DNA of 64,000 bases from Billgrantia endophytica (GTDB taxonomy: Bacteria > Pseudomonadota > Gammaproteobacteria > Pseudomonadales > Halomonadaceae), in contig NZ_PNRF01000023.1 of assembly GCF_002879615.1 (NCBI RefSeq), positions 1 to 64,000 on the forward strand, written 5' to 3'. A program made the position numbers and the translations under genes. The first letter of the stretch is position 1, and each line of letters opens with the position of its first letter. The notes under the pieces were generated by a model. That model was not told where the DNA came from and ran no database searches. It saw only the letters and a program-made list of their open reading frames with translations. This document shows, piece by piece, positions 47,358 to 56,567 of this stretch.

Positions 47358-48644
47358 ATGTCTGCCGCCCCTCCCCTGCCGCTGTCAACGCCCAGCCGCA
47401 ACCTGGTTCGTCTGACCATCGTTCGCGGTATTACATGGACAGGCTTTCTGGCAGCCATCGTCATCGGCGTGGAGCTGCTCCACTTCGAGCTGAAGGTAGT
47501 GGCCGTCATCGGCGTCATCGTCTCCATGGGTCTGATCAACCTCTTTACCTGGTGGCGACTGGGGCGTCAATGGGTGGTCAACCATAGCGAGTACGTGCTC
47601 CATCTCCTGGCCGATGTGCTGGGCCTGACATTGCTGTTCTATTTCACCGGTGGCTCCACCAATCCCTTCATCAATTACTACCTGGTGCCGGTGACCATCG
47701 CCGCCGCCACCCTGCCCTGGCGCTATGCCTGGATCATCGCATCGGCAGCCATGGCTTCCTATACGATGCTGATGTTCGACTACCATCCGGTCCCCCAGCT
47801 CACGCACCATCACGGCGACGAGAGCGTCAATCTGCATATTCTGGGCATGTGGCTCAACTTTGCCCTTTCCGCGGGCCTGGTCACGTTCTTCATCTACAAG
47901 ATGGCCCATGCCCTGCGCAGCCGGGACCAGGCCCTGTCGCGCACCCGGGAGGCGGCCCTGCGCAATGAACAGGTGGTGGCGGTGGCAACCCAGGCCGCCG
48001 GAACGGCGCATGAGCTCGGCACGCCGCTGTCCACCATGGCGGTGTTGCTCAGCGAGATGCGAGAGGAGGCCCAGGGCAACCCGGCCCTGCGGAAGGACAT
48101 CGACCTCCTGCGTCAGCAGGTCGATGTATGCAAGTCGCGGTTGCAGCACCTGGTGCAGAGTGCCGACAGGCGCCGCATGGCCGAGCCGGAAGTGTACGAT
48201 GCCAGGGACTGGCTGGAGGGTGTCGTACAGCGCTGGCTGGTGCTGCGGCCGGATGTCAGCCATCGACTGGAAATCGCCGGCCAGCGCGGTACGCCATGGC
48301 TGAAGGTGGATACCACCCTCGAGCAGGCGATCACCAACCTGCTCAACAACGCGGCGGATGCCAACCCCGACGATATCCATATCGGCCTGGACTGGAACGG
48401 CAACGAAGTGATTCTCGATATCCGTGACCATGGGCCGGGTGTCGCCATGGACATCGCCGACCAGCTCGGCGAAACCTTCGTTTCGACCAAGAGCAAGGGT
48501 ATGGGGATTGGTCTGTTCCTCACCCATGCCACCATCAACCGCTTCGGTGGTGGCGTGAGCCTGTATAATCATCCCGACGGGGGAACGCTGACGGAAGTCA
48601 TCCTGCCGTCAAGTGATCCCCGAGACACCGCGAGCCCTGCCTGA
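47358..48644 (+). CDS. RegB/PrrB-family redox-sensing histidine kinase
   Basis: A 428-residue kinase from ATG 47358 (CGGAG five bases upstream). Six hydrophobic helices fill the N-terminal half. The quinone-binding heptapeptide GGSTNPF is at 98-104. The H-box AAGTAHELGTPLSTMAVLL has His218, and the redox-active cysteine position is Cys258 in VDVCKSRLQHL. The C-terminal ATPase domain has NNAADANP, DHGPGV and GMGIGLFL. All RegB/RoxS hallmarks are present. It senses the quinone pool and phosphorylates the response regulator encoded 15 bp downstream. Confidence 0.92.
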   Translation: MSAAPPLPLSTPSRNLVRLTIVRGITWTGFLAAIVIGVELLHFELKVVAVIGVIVSMGLINLFTWWRLGRQWVVNHSEYVLHLLADVLGLTLLFYFTGGSTNPFINYYLVPVTIAAATLPWRYAWIIASAAMASYTMLMFDYHPVPQLTHHHGDESVNLHILGMWLNFALSAGLVTFFIYKMAHALRSRDQALSRTREAALRNEQVVAVATQAAGTAHELGTPLSTMAVLLSEMREEAQGNPALRKDIDLLRQQVDVCKSRLQHLVQSADRRRMAEPEVYDARDWLEGVVQRWLVLRPDVSHRLEIAGQRGTPWLKVDTTLEQAITNLLNNAADANPDDIHIGLDWNGNEVILDIRDHGPGVAMDIADQLGETFVSTKSKGMGIGLFLTHATINRFGGGVSLYNHPDGGTLTEVILPSSDPRDTASPA

Positions 48645-48659
48645 CACGACGAGGACGCC

Positions 48660-49199
48660 ATGCAAGACGCCGACACACGCCTGCTGATCATTGATGATGA
48701 CGAAATGTTCTGTCATGTGCTTTCCCGCGCCATGGCCAGGCGCGGATTCGATGTCATGGTGGCCCATGACGCCGAGCAGGCATTGATCCTGGCCCGCCGT
48801 CACCATCCGGGAGTGGCGACCCTGGATCTCAAGCTCGAGCAAAGCTCAGGCTTGAAGCTGCTGCCCGAACTGCTGGAAGTGGTCCCCAATTGCCGCGTCG
48901 TGGTGTTGACCGGCTATTCCAGCATCGCCACCGCCGTCGAGGCGATCAAGCTCGGCGCCGTCAATTACCTGTGCAAGCCAGCGGATGCGGAGGAGATCCT
49001 GGTCGCCCTGGGTCGCGAGCAGGGTGATCCGGACGCGGAAGTGGCCGACAATCCGCCCTCGATCAACCGCATCGCCTGGGAGCACATTCAGAAGGTCCTG
49101 CAGGAGCATGACGGCAACATTTCCGCGACGGCCCGGGCGCTGGGAATGCACCGGCGAACCCTGCAGCGCAAACTGCAGAAGCGGCCGGTGCGGCGCTAG
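48660..49199 (+). CDS. RegA/PrrA-family response regulator
   Basis: A 179-residue regulator. The receiver domain has the acidic pocket IIDDDE, phosphoacceptor Asp56 (TLDLKLEQSSG), Thr84 (VVLTGYSSIA) and Lys106 (NYLCKPADA). A short linker leads to a Fis-type helix-turn-helix (GNISATARALGMHRRTLQRKL) at the C-terminus. This matches RegA/PrrA/RoxR, global regulators of respiration and redox balance. Cotranscribed with the kinase. Confidence 0.93.
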   Translation: MQDADTRLLIIDDDEMFCHVLSRAMARRGFDVMVAHDAEQALILARRHHPGVATLDLKLEQSSGLKLLPELLEVVPNCRVVVLTGYSSIATAVEAIKLGAVNYLCKPADAEEILVALGREQGDPDAEVADNPPSINRIAWEHIQKVLQEHDGNISATARALGMHRRTLQRKLQKRPVRR

Positions 49200-49226
49200 G
49201 CCTGTCGGAAACCGGCTCCGCTCGGC

Positions 49227-50000
49227 TTACTGTGCCGTCCAGCCCAGGTCGATGTTCCAGCTCGAGCCGGTCACGGCCCCCGCCGCATCGGACGCCAGGT
49301 AGGCAACCAGCCCGGACACCTCCTCGGGTTCGATCAGGCGTTTCACGGCAGCGTTCTTGAGCATGATCTGCTCGATCACCTCCTGCTCATCCATGCCGTG
49401 CAGCCTTGCCTGATCGGCGATCTGGTTCTCGACCAGCGGCGTTTTCACATAGGCGGGGCAAATGGCATTGGCGGTGATGCCCTGTGAACCGCCTTCCAGG
49501 GCGGCGGTCCTGGTCAAGCCGATCAAGCCGTGCTTGGCACTGATGTAGGCGGACTTGCCGGGCGAGGCCACCTGGGCATGCACCGATGCGATATTGACGA
49601 TGCGGCCCCAGCCGTTCTGCCGCATCGATGGCCAGACGGACTGGCTAAGCAGGAACGGCGCGGTCAGCATCAGGCCAATGATCTGATGCCACTTGGCTTC
49701 CGGAAAATCCTCGATGGGAGAGACATGCTGGATGCCCGCATTATTGACCAGGATGTCCACTCGACCAAAACGCTTGATGGCTTCGGCGACCGCGGCCTTG
49801 CAGGCGTCGCCATCGGTGAGATCGGCCTGGAAGAAAGCGGCACCGGCGGCATCGGCCTTTTCCTTGGCCTGCTCATTGAAGTCAACGGCCAGTACCTGGT
49901 GGCCCAACTCACGGAACTGACGCACCACGGCTTCTCCGATACCGCTGGCAGTCCCGGTCACCAGGGCAACACGGGGACTGGGGGTCGTTGCATTGGTCAT
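49227..50000 (-). CDS. D-3-hydroxybutyrate dehydrogenase
   Basis: Short-chain dehydrogenase of 257 residues. TGTASGIGEAVV is the NAD motif, NNAGIQHVSPIEDF the Asn region, and Ser/Tyr/Lys the catalytic triad (NIASVHAQVASPGKSAYISAKHG). The ending and the AICPAYVKTPLVENQI segment match 3-hydroxybutyrate dehydrogenases, which turn 3-hydroxybutyrate to acetoacetate in PHB breakdown. AGAAGGA precedes ATG 50000; an upstream TTG is not needed. It fits functionally with the CoA-transferase genes at 53163-54597. Confidence 0.9.
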   Translation of the reverse strand: MTNATTPSPRVALVTGTASGIGEAVVRQFRELGHQVLAVDFNEQAKEKADAAGAAFFQADLTDGDACKAAVAEAIKRFGRVDILVNNAGIQHVSPIEDFPEAKWHQIIGLMLTAPFLLSQSVWPSMRQNGWGRIVNIASVHAQVASPGKSAYISAKHGLIGLTRTAALEGGSQGITANAICPAYVKTPLVENQIADQARLHGMDEQEVIEQIMLKNAAVKRLIEPEEVSGLVAYLASDAAGAVTGSSWNIDLGWTAQ

Positions 50001-50074
50001 GAACAAATCCTTCTACACGGCAGTGGGTGGGGAGTTTCACATCTCCCAGCATAAGCGCCTGTTCATGCCTCGAC

Positions 50075-50162
50075 TAGGTCTTGTACGAACAGACGGCGAG
50101 TGAAGGCCAGACAAGGCAAACATCAGTGACGAATCGGCAGGAAAGCCGATCTGGGCAGCGTC
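50075..50162. repeat. Truncated copy of the MITE-like repeat
   Basis: The left end and first 90 bp or so of the element at 37453 recur here: TAGGTCTTGTACGAA, then GGCCAGACAAGGCAAA, then ATCGGCAGGAAAGCCGAT and TGGGCAGC. This copy has about 13 extra bases before the hairpin and lacks the right end and its inverted repeat. It lies between 3-hydroxybutyrate dehydrogenase and the HybE-like gene. Confidence 0.8.
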
Positions 50163-50209
50163 AGCTCGCGACCGCGGGGTTGCCCAGGCAGGCAATGTCC
50201 TGGCCCGGC

Positions 50210-50650
50210 TCAGGCTTCGGGGGTCATGACCCTGTCCATCAGCTGCTGTGCCAGTCGGCTCGCCTCGTGCAACGACCCGATGTCGGAAAGATCCGTCATC
50301 AGCTCACAGCGCCATAGCCATAGCGGGGCCCCCAACCGTTCCACCGCGAAGGGGTAGCAGCCCGAAGGCAGGGCGAACCGGCGACGGGATTCCGGCTCGG
50401 GAGAGGGCCTATCGGCCTCGACGGGAACCAGCGCAAGCGACAGGGAGACGGGCGTCACCAGGGCGCCCACCAGATACCGCTCCCTAAGCGTGTCGTCCAG
50501 AGAGGCCGGCAGCTCCTGGAAACACAGCGCATCAACGGTCAAGCGTGGATTGTAATGGGGCGAGGCCTTCATGCCGCGGCCCTGTTGCTGCTGCCAGGCC
50601 GCGGCCAGGTCGCGAAGCCGCTCATACTGTTCGGGGGTCAGGGCCTGCAT
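50210..50650 (-). CDS. HybE-family (NiFe-hydrogenase chaperone-like) protein
   Basis: A 146-residue protein from ATG 50650 (GAGGAG seven bases upstream). The pattern YNPRLTVDALCFQELP...RYLVGALVTPVSLSLALVP, then FALPSGCYPFAVERLGAPLWLWRCELMTDLSDIG, follows the HybE family (hydrogenase-2 maturation chaperone). No hydrogenase or Hyp gene is in the window. It may be a stand-alone member with another client. It diverges from the inositol-phosphatase gene. Confidence 0.65.
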   Translation of the reverse strand: MQALTPEQYERLRDLAAAWQQQQGRGMKASPHYNPRLTVDALCFQELPASLDDTLRERYLVGALVTPVSLSLALVPVEADRPSPEPESRRRFALPSGCYPFAVERLGAPLWLWRCELMTDLSDIGSLHEASRLAQQLMDRVMTPEA

Positions 50651-50751
50651 CGGCAACTCCTCGTGCGTCGGATGGACAACGGTGCACCCGTTTCGGCAAG
50701 GGCGCGCCATGGCTGCTATTCTGGCAGTTCAATCTGTGACGAGGAATGCCC

Positions 50752-51582
<831 letters not shown>

Positions 51583-51748
51583 GACCCGCACCCCCATTCA
51601 ACGAAACTGCCGAACGAAACAGGTGGCAGAAACGGAGCGCCGCAGCCTGCCGATAGGCCGAACCAATGACGGGACTAGCGGGCCGCTATTGGCGCTGATG
51701 CAAGTGATACGCCACAATGGCGCCACATTTTTTCAGGAGAAACATGCC

Positions 51749-52024
51749 ATGTTCGTCGTGATCTTCGGTCGCCCCGGCTGCTCTTTCTGCGTTCGCGCGC
51801 AGTCACTTGCCGAGCGGCTGGAAAAGGCGGGCGCCATCGAGGGGCACCGCTACGTGGACATCCTGGCCGAGGGAATTTCCAAGGCCGATATGGAAAAGAC
51901 CATCGGCAAGCCGGTCGCCACCGTGCCCCAGGTTTTCGTCGACCAGGCCCATGTCGGAGGATTCACCGAATTCGACCAGTACGTACGCGACAACGCGCTC
52001 CTGGAGCAGAGCCGCGCCACCTGA
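51749..52024 (+). CDS. Glutaredoxin, GrxA-like
   Basis: A 91-residue glutaredoxin. The active site is Cys-Ser-Phe-Cys in VVIFGRPGCSFCVRAQ, followed by the cis-Pro loop TVPQVFVDQAHVGGFTEF. The length and the FxRPGC start resemble E. coli GrxA, which reduces ribonucleotide reductase and other disulfides with glutathione. CAGGAGA precedes the ATG at 51749. The longer upstream open frame is not coding. Confidence 0.92.
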   Translation: MFVVIFGRPGCSFCVRAQSLAERLEKAGAIEGHRYVDILAEGISKADMEKTIGKPVATVPQVFVDQAHVGGFTEFDQYVRDNALLEQSRAT

Positions 52025-52162
52025 ACCACTCCTTCGCAGCAGGGTCGTCGCAAGCCGGCCCTGCCTGTGCCCAAAGCGTCCTTCTCCCGTTGAAAGCCCC
52101 TAGACGTCAACACCTATACTGTCGCCTTATGACCGGCGTCATCAGGACAGAGGGAACGCACG

Positions 52163-52930
52163 ATGCAACGGGAAGAGTTCGTCCAACAGCTGTGGCTCGA
52201 CTATATCCACCAACATCCGGATGTGGGAGCACTACGCCTGTGGCCGATAGAGACGCCCGCCGAATATCTGACGCTACTGACCCTGAACGAACCCCCTTTC
52301 GCGACGGCCAATCTCGTGCCTACCCTCGGTCATCTCGGCTATCGACCGCTGCAACGCTATGCGATGGCGGATCGTGGCCTGCTCGTTACCCTGCTCGCAC
52401 CTCCCGATGAGGGCCCCTGGCTGGTATTGGCCGAGCTCCAGCTCGGCACCCTGTCGCGTCAACCGCGGGAAATACTGGCTGAACTGGTAGCCAGAACACA
52501 TCCCCAGGATACCCGTGGCAAGAACCTGCTTTGCCGCGGCCGCCCCTGGCCCATGCCAGACTGGAGCAGTTACCAGGCGCTATACGGTGCCCATCCTCTG
52601 GCCGGCTGGCTGGCCGTCACGGGGCCAGGCATGCATCATGCCGGCTTCGACTGTGAACGCCTCGGCAGCGACCTGACCACTCTGGATGCCGGCCTGGTAC
52701 AGTCCGGTCTCGCGGGCAGCGGGGATCGGCATCATGGCGTCTTTCCGGTTTCACCTTTACTGGAATACCGCTTCTACCCCACCTCTTCCCGCCGACTGGC
52801 CTTCGCCGCAGGCGACGAGCATCGGATCGACCTGGGAGGTCTGGCCCTGGTCCAGAAGTGCCTGAGCAACGACCATGAGCGTGCCGTGGAGCTGTTGCTC
52901 CCCCACCATACCCGCTGCGAAATCGCCTGA
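52163..52930 (+). CDS. DUF1338-like (2-oxoadipate dioxygenase/decarboxylase superfamily) protein, degenerate
   Basis: A 255-residue protein that I align by eye with short DUF1338 proteins. The FVQQLWLDYIHQHPDVGAL opening, the GRPWPMPDWSSYQALY block, the MHHAGFDCERL segment and the later LLEYRFYP block are in the family's order. Of the three metal ligands expected, the His of MHHAGF (about 159) and the Glu of LEYRF (201) are present. The first, in the NDHxAxRTF motif, appears replaced (AEYLTLLTL, about 33-41). It may therefore be a non-catalytic homologue. No close partner gene; it ends at a strong terminator. Confidence 0.5.
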   Translation: MQREEFVQQLWLDYIHQHPDVGALRLWPIETPAEYLTLLTLNEPPFATANLVPTLGHLGYRPLQRYAMADRGLLVTLLAPPDEGPWLVLAELQLGTLSRQPREILAELVARTHPQDTRGKNLLCRGRPWPMPDWSSYQALYGAHPLAGWLAVTGPGMHHAGFDCERLGSDLTTLDAGLVQSGLAGSGDRHHGVFPVSPLLEYRFYPTSSRRLAFAAGDEHRIDLGGLALVQKCLSNDHERAVELLLPHHTRCEIA

Positions 52931-52942
52931 TGCAAGCCAACG

Positions 52943-52967
52943 GTTATCCACAGAAATTGTGGATAAC
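52943..52967. promoter_or_regulatory. Inverted pair of perfect DnaA boxes
   Basis: GTTATCCACA (52943-52952) and TGTGGATAAC (52958-52967) face each other across the spacer GAAAT. Each contains the exact DnaA consensus TTATCCACA. The site lies 13 bp after the DUF1338-like stop in a 232-bp intergenic region that also holds an A+T-richer stretch and a GATC. dnaA, gyrB, rpmH and gidA are not in the window, so this need not be oriC. Confidence 0.7.
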
Positions 52968-53084
52968 ACTGTGCAAGGCGGCGGATGACCGCCCAGCCAG
53001 CCAGTGATTACCCGGGCCTCATACATTTTGATCACTAATTCACCACCTCCTGTAACAGAAGAAAGAATGACACGACGCAAAGAA

Positions 53085-53106
53085 GCCCGGGCAACCATGC
53101 CCGGGC
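53085..53106. terminator. Bidirectional intrinsic terminator
   Basis: Perfect 9-bp stem GCCCGGGCA / TGCCCGGGC with loop ACCA. CTCTTT follows on the plus strand and TTCTTT on the minus strand. It lies between the DUF1338-like gene and the convergent scoB. Confidence 0.85.
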
Positions 53107-53162
53107 CTCTTTGACGTACGTCAGCAACGGGACCGACCGGCGTCGCCGCTACTGTGCAGGAT

Positions 53163-53822
53163 TCAATCGAACGTCATTTCCGGCACATGCTCGGGAACGA
53201 CGAGCTTGCCGGCGGTCTTTTCGACGATCTCCTCGACGCTGACGCCCGGTGCGCGCTCCTTGAGAATGAAGGTACCGTTTGCGATCTCGAGGTAGGCCAG
53301 GTCGGTCAGAACCCGATTGATGCAGCCGGCCCCGGTCAGCGGCAGGGTGCACTTCTCGAGCAGCTTCGATTCACCATGCTTGGAGGCGTGGGTCATGGTG
53401 CAGATGATGTTTTCGGCACCGGCAACCAGGTCCATGGCGCCGCCCATGCCCTTGATCAGCTTGCCGGGCACCATCCAGGAAGCGATGTTGCCTTCCTGAT
53501 CCACCTCAAAGGCGCCGAGGACGGTCAGGTCCACGTGACCGCCACGGATCATGCCAAAGGACTCCGCCGATGAGAAGATCGCCGCACCGGGACGAGCCGT
53601 TACGGTCTGCTTGCCGGCGTTGATCATGTCCGCGTCGACCTCTTCCTCGGTGGGGAAGCGCCCCATACCGAGCAGTCCATTCTCGGACTGAAGCATGACG
53701 TCGATACCCTCGGGAATGTAATTGGCCACCAGGGTCGGAATACCGATGCCCAGGTTGACGTAGAAGCCGTCCTGGAGTTCGCGCGCCACGCGCTGTGCCA
53801 TCTGTTCGCGAGTCAGTGCCAT
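53163..53822 (-). CDS. scoB: 3-oxoacid (succinyl-CoA:acetoacetate) CoA-transferase subunit B
   Basis: Beta subunit (219 residues from ATG 53822) of the heteromeric CoA-transferase that moves CoA from succinyl-CoA to acetoacetate. The catalytic glutamate lies in LQSENGLLGMGRFP. The early block GFYVNLGIGIPTLVANY and the later AMDLVAGAENIICTMTH fit subunit B. It follows scoA by 76 bp. With 3-hydroxybutyrate dehydrogenase (49227) it completes use of PHB-derived 3-hydroxybutyrate. Confidence 0.93.
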   Translation of the reverse strand: MALTREQMAQRVARELQDGFYVNLGIGIPTLVANYIPEGIDVMLQSENGLLGMGRFPTEEEVDADMINAGKQTVTARPGAAIFSSAESFGMIRGGHVDLTVLGAFEVDQEGNIASWMVPGKLIKGMGGAMDLVAGAENIICTMTHASKHGESKLLEKCTLPLTGAGCINRVLTDLAYLEIANGTFILKERAPGVSVEEIVEKTAGKLVVPEHVPEMTFD

Positions 53823-53898
53823 CTTGATGCCTCTTGTCATTGTGAGTCACGCCGGACTGGCCGGCCCGCTCGAATCAAACCCATGGAAAGTCGCGTAT

Positions 53899-54597
53899 TC
53901 AGTCGCGAACGGTGCGCTTCTCGATGCGCTTCTCGAAAGCACCCTGGATGATCCGGTCGACGTAGATACCCGGGGTATGGATCTGGCTGGGTTCGAGTTC
54001 ACCCGGCTCGACGATCTCTTCCACTTCGACCACGGTGATCTTGCCGGCGGTAGCGGCCATGGGGTTGAAGTTCTGGGCAGTGTGACGATAGACGACGTTG
54101 CCGTAACGGTCGGCCTTCCAGCCCTTGACGATGGCAAAATCGCCGGTAATGCCTTCCTCGAGAATGTAGTGGCGCCCGTTGAACTCACGAACCTCCTTGC
54201 CTTCCCCGATCGGCGTGCCATAGCCGGTAGCGGTATAGAAGGCCGGAATGCCGGCACCGCCGGCGCGCATCCGCTCGGCCAGTGTCCCCTGGGGCGTCAG
54301 CACGACCTCGATTTCGTCGTTGAGCATCTGCTGCTCGAACATGGCATTCTCGCCGACATAGGAGGCGTAGATCGTCTTGATCTGACGGTCTTCCAGCAGC
54401 AGGCCAAGACCGAATCCATCGACACCGCAGTTATTCGAGACCACGGTCAGGTCCTTCACGCCACGACGCTTGACCTCGGCAATCAGGTTCTCCGGAATGC
54501 CACACAGGCCAAAGCCCCCGGCGATCACGGTCATGCCGCTCTCGATCCCTTCCATTGCCTCTTCATAGGAGTACACGCGCTTGTCGAACCCGGCCAT
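53899..54597 (-). CDS. scoA: 3-oxoacid CoA-transferase subunit A
   Basis: Alpha subunit of 232 residues with the CoA-transferase I signature [19 protein letters not shown] near the N-terminus and [24 protein letters not shown], as expected for subunit A. First gene of the scoAB pair. It diverges from a LysR gene across a strikingly AT-rich 122-bp region, so that regulator probably controls it. Confidence 0.93.
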   Translation of the reverse strand: MAGFDKRVYSYEEAMEGIESGMTVIAGGFGLCGIPENLIAEVKRRGVKDLTVVSNNCGVDGFGLGLLLEDRQIKTIYASYVGENAMFEQQMLNDEIEVVLTPQGTLAERMRAGGAGIPAFYTATGYGTPIGEGKEVREFNGRHYILEEGITGDFAIVKGWKADRYGNVVYRHTAQNFNPMAATAGKITVVEVEEIVEPGELEPSQIHTPGIYVDRIIQGAFEKRIEKRTVRD

Positions 54598-54719
54598 CGC
54601 GAAGCCTCGTCTTGTTGTGAGATGAGTGAGTGACAGTACCTGATCAGTGTTGACCCGCCCAATATATTTGTTAAGTTTGTTTTTTTTATCAATTAATCGG
54701 ATAAATAAATAAAACCATC
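54598..54719. promoter_or_regulatory. AT-rich divergent promoter between scoA and LysR gene
   Basis: In an otherwise GC-rich window, about 60 bases here (54660-54717) are mostly A and T, including a run of eight T followed by ATCAATTAATCGG. The divergent LysR gene makes a LysR binding site here likely; the TTAA...TTAA spacing is compatible with T-N11-A but not distinctive. Confidence 0.5.
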
Positions 54720-55607
54720 ATGGCCATGACCGTCAAGCAGCTACGCGCGTTCCAGACAGTGGCCCAGACCCTGAGTTTCACCCAGGCCTGCGAACGACTC
54801 CACCTGTCACAGCCCGCCTTGAGTCTCGCCATCAAGGGGCTCGAAGAAACGCTGGGGGGTGCCCTGCTGATCCGCAGCACACGCAGTGTCAGGCTGACCC
54901 CGGAAGGGGAAACGCTGCTTCCCCTGGCCAAGCGACTGCTTGCCGACTGGGACAACGCCGAGGAATTGCTGCGTCAACGCTTCACGCTGCAGCTCGGCCG
55001 TGTCGCCCTGGCCGCCATGCCTTCCATCGCCTGCAATCGCCTGCCCCGGGCCCTGCGAGTCTTCCGCGGACAGTTTCCCCGTGTCAACGTGACGGTACAC
55101 GACGTCATCAATGAGCAGGTGATCGACATGGTGCGCCGGCAGCAGGTCGAGCTTGGCGTCGCCTTCGAACCGGAAACACGCGAAGGAATCGATTTCCTGC
55201 CACTTTCCGATGACACCTTCGTGGCGGTGGTACCTCCCGACTCCCCCCTGGCCGGTGCGGCATCGATCGACTGGAGCGCCCTGCTGGAATACGACTTCAT
55301 TACCTTGCAGCGCCCTTCCATGGTGCGCATTCTGGTCGAGCAGGCACTCGCTCGCCGCGGCACCGAACTGCCCGTGGCGTTCGAGAGTCATCAGTTGGCA
55401 ACGGTCGGCCGCATGGTGGCGAGCGGCCTGGGTGTCAGTGCCGTACCCGCGCTGTGCCGTGAGCAGATGCATGAGCTGGGTGCACGTTGCGTGCCCCTGC
55501 ATACCCCCCGGATCCGGCGCACGGTGGGTGTCGTCGTCGGTGGCGGCCAGGAGCTCTCCACCGCTGCCCGTGCCCTCTATGACGTACTGCGAACCACGCT
55601 CATGTGA
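54720..55607 (+). CDS. LysR-family transcriptional regulator of the CoA-transferase genes
   Basis: A 295-residue LysR regulator with the N-terminal winged helix (LSFTQACERLHLSQPALSLAIKGLEETLGG) and periplasmic-binding-like effector domain (LPLSDDTFVAVVPPDSPLAG; LVEQALARRGTELPVAFES; VASGLGVSAVPALC). It diverges from scoAB and so is the likely local regulator. Neither ATG 54720 nor ATG 54726 has a clear ribosome binding site. Confidence 0.85.
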   Translation: MAMTVKQLRAFQTVAQTLSFTQACERLHLSQPALSLAIKGLEETLGGALLIRSTRSVRLTPEGETLLPLAKRLLADWDNAEELLRQRFTLQLGRVALAAMPSIACNRLPRALRVFRGQFPRVNVTVHDVINEQVIDMVRRQQVELGVAFEPETREGIDFLPLSDDTFVAVVPPDSPLAGAASIDWSALLEYDFITLQRPSMVRILVEQALARRGTELPVAFESHQLATVGRMVASGLGVSAVPALCREQMHELGARCVPLHTPRIRRTVGVVVGGGQELSTAARALYDVLRTTLM

Positions 55608-55697
55608 CGGAGCGACGTAACATCACGTAGCGCTGGGCAGTCCACCCATGATCCATTAGCATGTGCGGCTGTCATGAGAATCTGCAAGGAGTGAGGC

Positions 55698-56567
55698 ATG
55701 TCGACCCTGAAAGGGATCGTCAGCGTGCTGCTGCTGGTGGTCAACACCCTGTTCTGGGGAATTCCCCTCGTGCTGCTGACCGCCCTCAAGCTGATCACGC
55801 CAGGCCGTCCATTGCGTCGAACCGTCCTGCAGGGTCTCAATCACGTCGCCCTCAACTGGATAGGCTTCAACCTTTGGTGGATGCGCCACTGGCTCAGGCC
55901 GGACCTGAACATCTCGCTGCCCAAGGGATTGTCCCGGGAGAAATGGTGGCTGGTACTGTCCAACCATCGCAGCTGGACCGATATCTTCATGCTGTTGATG
56001 GCCCTGCATCGGCGAATCCCCATGCCCCGTTTTTTCCTGAAGCGGCAACTGATCTGGGTGCCCGTCGTGGGGCTGGCCTGGTGGGCGCTGGAATTCCCTT
56101 TCATGCGCCGCTACACGAAGGCACAGCTGCAGCGGAAACCCCACCTCTCCCGAATGGATCGCGAGGCGACCGAACGCATGTGCGAACGGGCCCGTGAAAC
56201 GCCCATGGCCATTTTCAATTTCGTGGAAGGCACACGATTTACGCCGGCCAAGCGTGATGCCCAGGGCAGTCCGTTCCAGCATCTTCTTCGACCCAAGGCC
56301 GGCGGCATCGCCCAGGTCTTGAACCTGCTGGGCGATCGCCTCAGTGGAATCCTCGATGTGACATTGCGATACGATAACCCCAAGCCCACCTTCTGGGGTT
56401 TCCTGTGTGGTCGCGAAGGGCCGATCTCACTCGAAGCACGGTGCCTTGACGTTCCCGCCTGGATGCCGGAAGGCAGCTATTACGACGACCCGCACTACAA
56501 GGAGCGCTTCCACTCATGGCTCAATGCCCTGTGGCAGGAAAAGGACGAGGCGCTCGATTTGCGCTGA
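55698..56567 (+). CDS. YihG/PlsC-type lysophospholipid acyltransferase
   Basis: Membrane-bound glycerophospholipid acyltransferase of 289 residues. An N-terminal membrane helix (LLLVVNTLFWGIPLVLLTAL) precedes the HX4D motif in SNHRSWTDIFML. The second motif is FVEGTRFTPAKRD and the third is around ILDVTLRYDNPKPT. It transfers acyl chains to lysophosphatidic acid or a related acceptor; it resembles E. coli YihG, which tunes membrane composition. Its 3' end overlaps the next gene by 52 bp. Confidence 0.88.
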   Translation: MSTLKGIVSVLLLVVNTLFWGIPLVLLTALKLITPGRPLRRTVLQGLNHVALNWIGFNLWWMRHWLRPDLNISLPKGLSREKWWLVLSNHRSWTDIFMLLMALHRRIPMPRFFLKRQLIWVPVVGLAWWALEFPFMRRYTKAQLQRKPHLSRMDREATERMCERARETPMAIFNFVEGTRFTPAKRDAQGSPFQHLLRPKAGGIAQVLNLLGDRLSGILDVTLRYDNPKPTFWGFLCGREGPISLEARCLDVPAWMPEGSYYDDPHYKERFHSWLNALWQEKDEALDLR

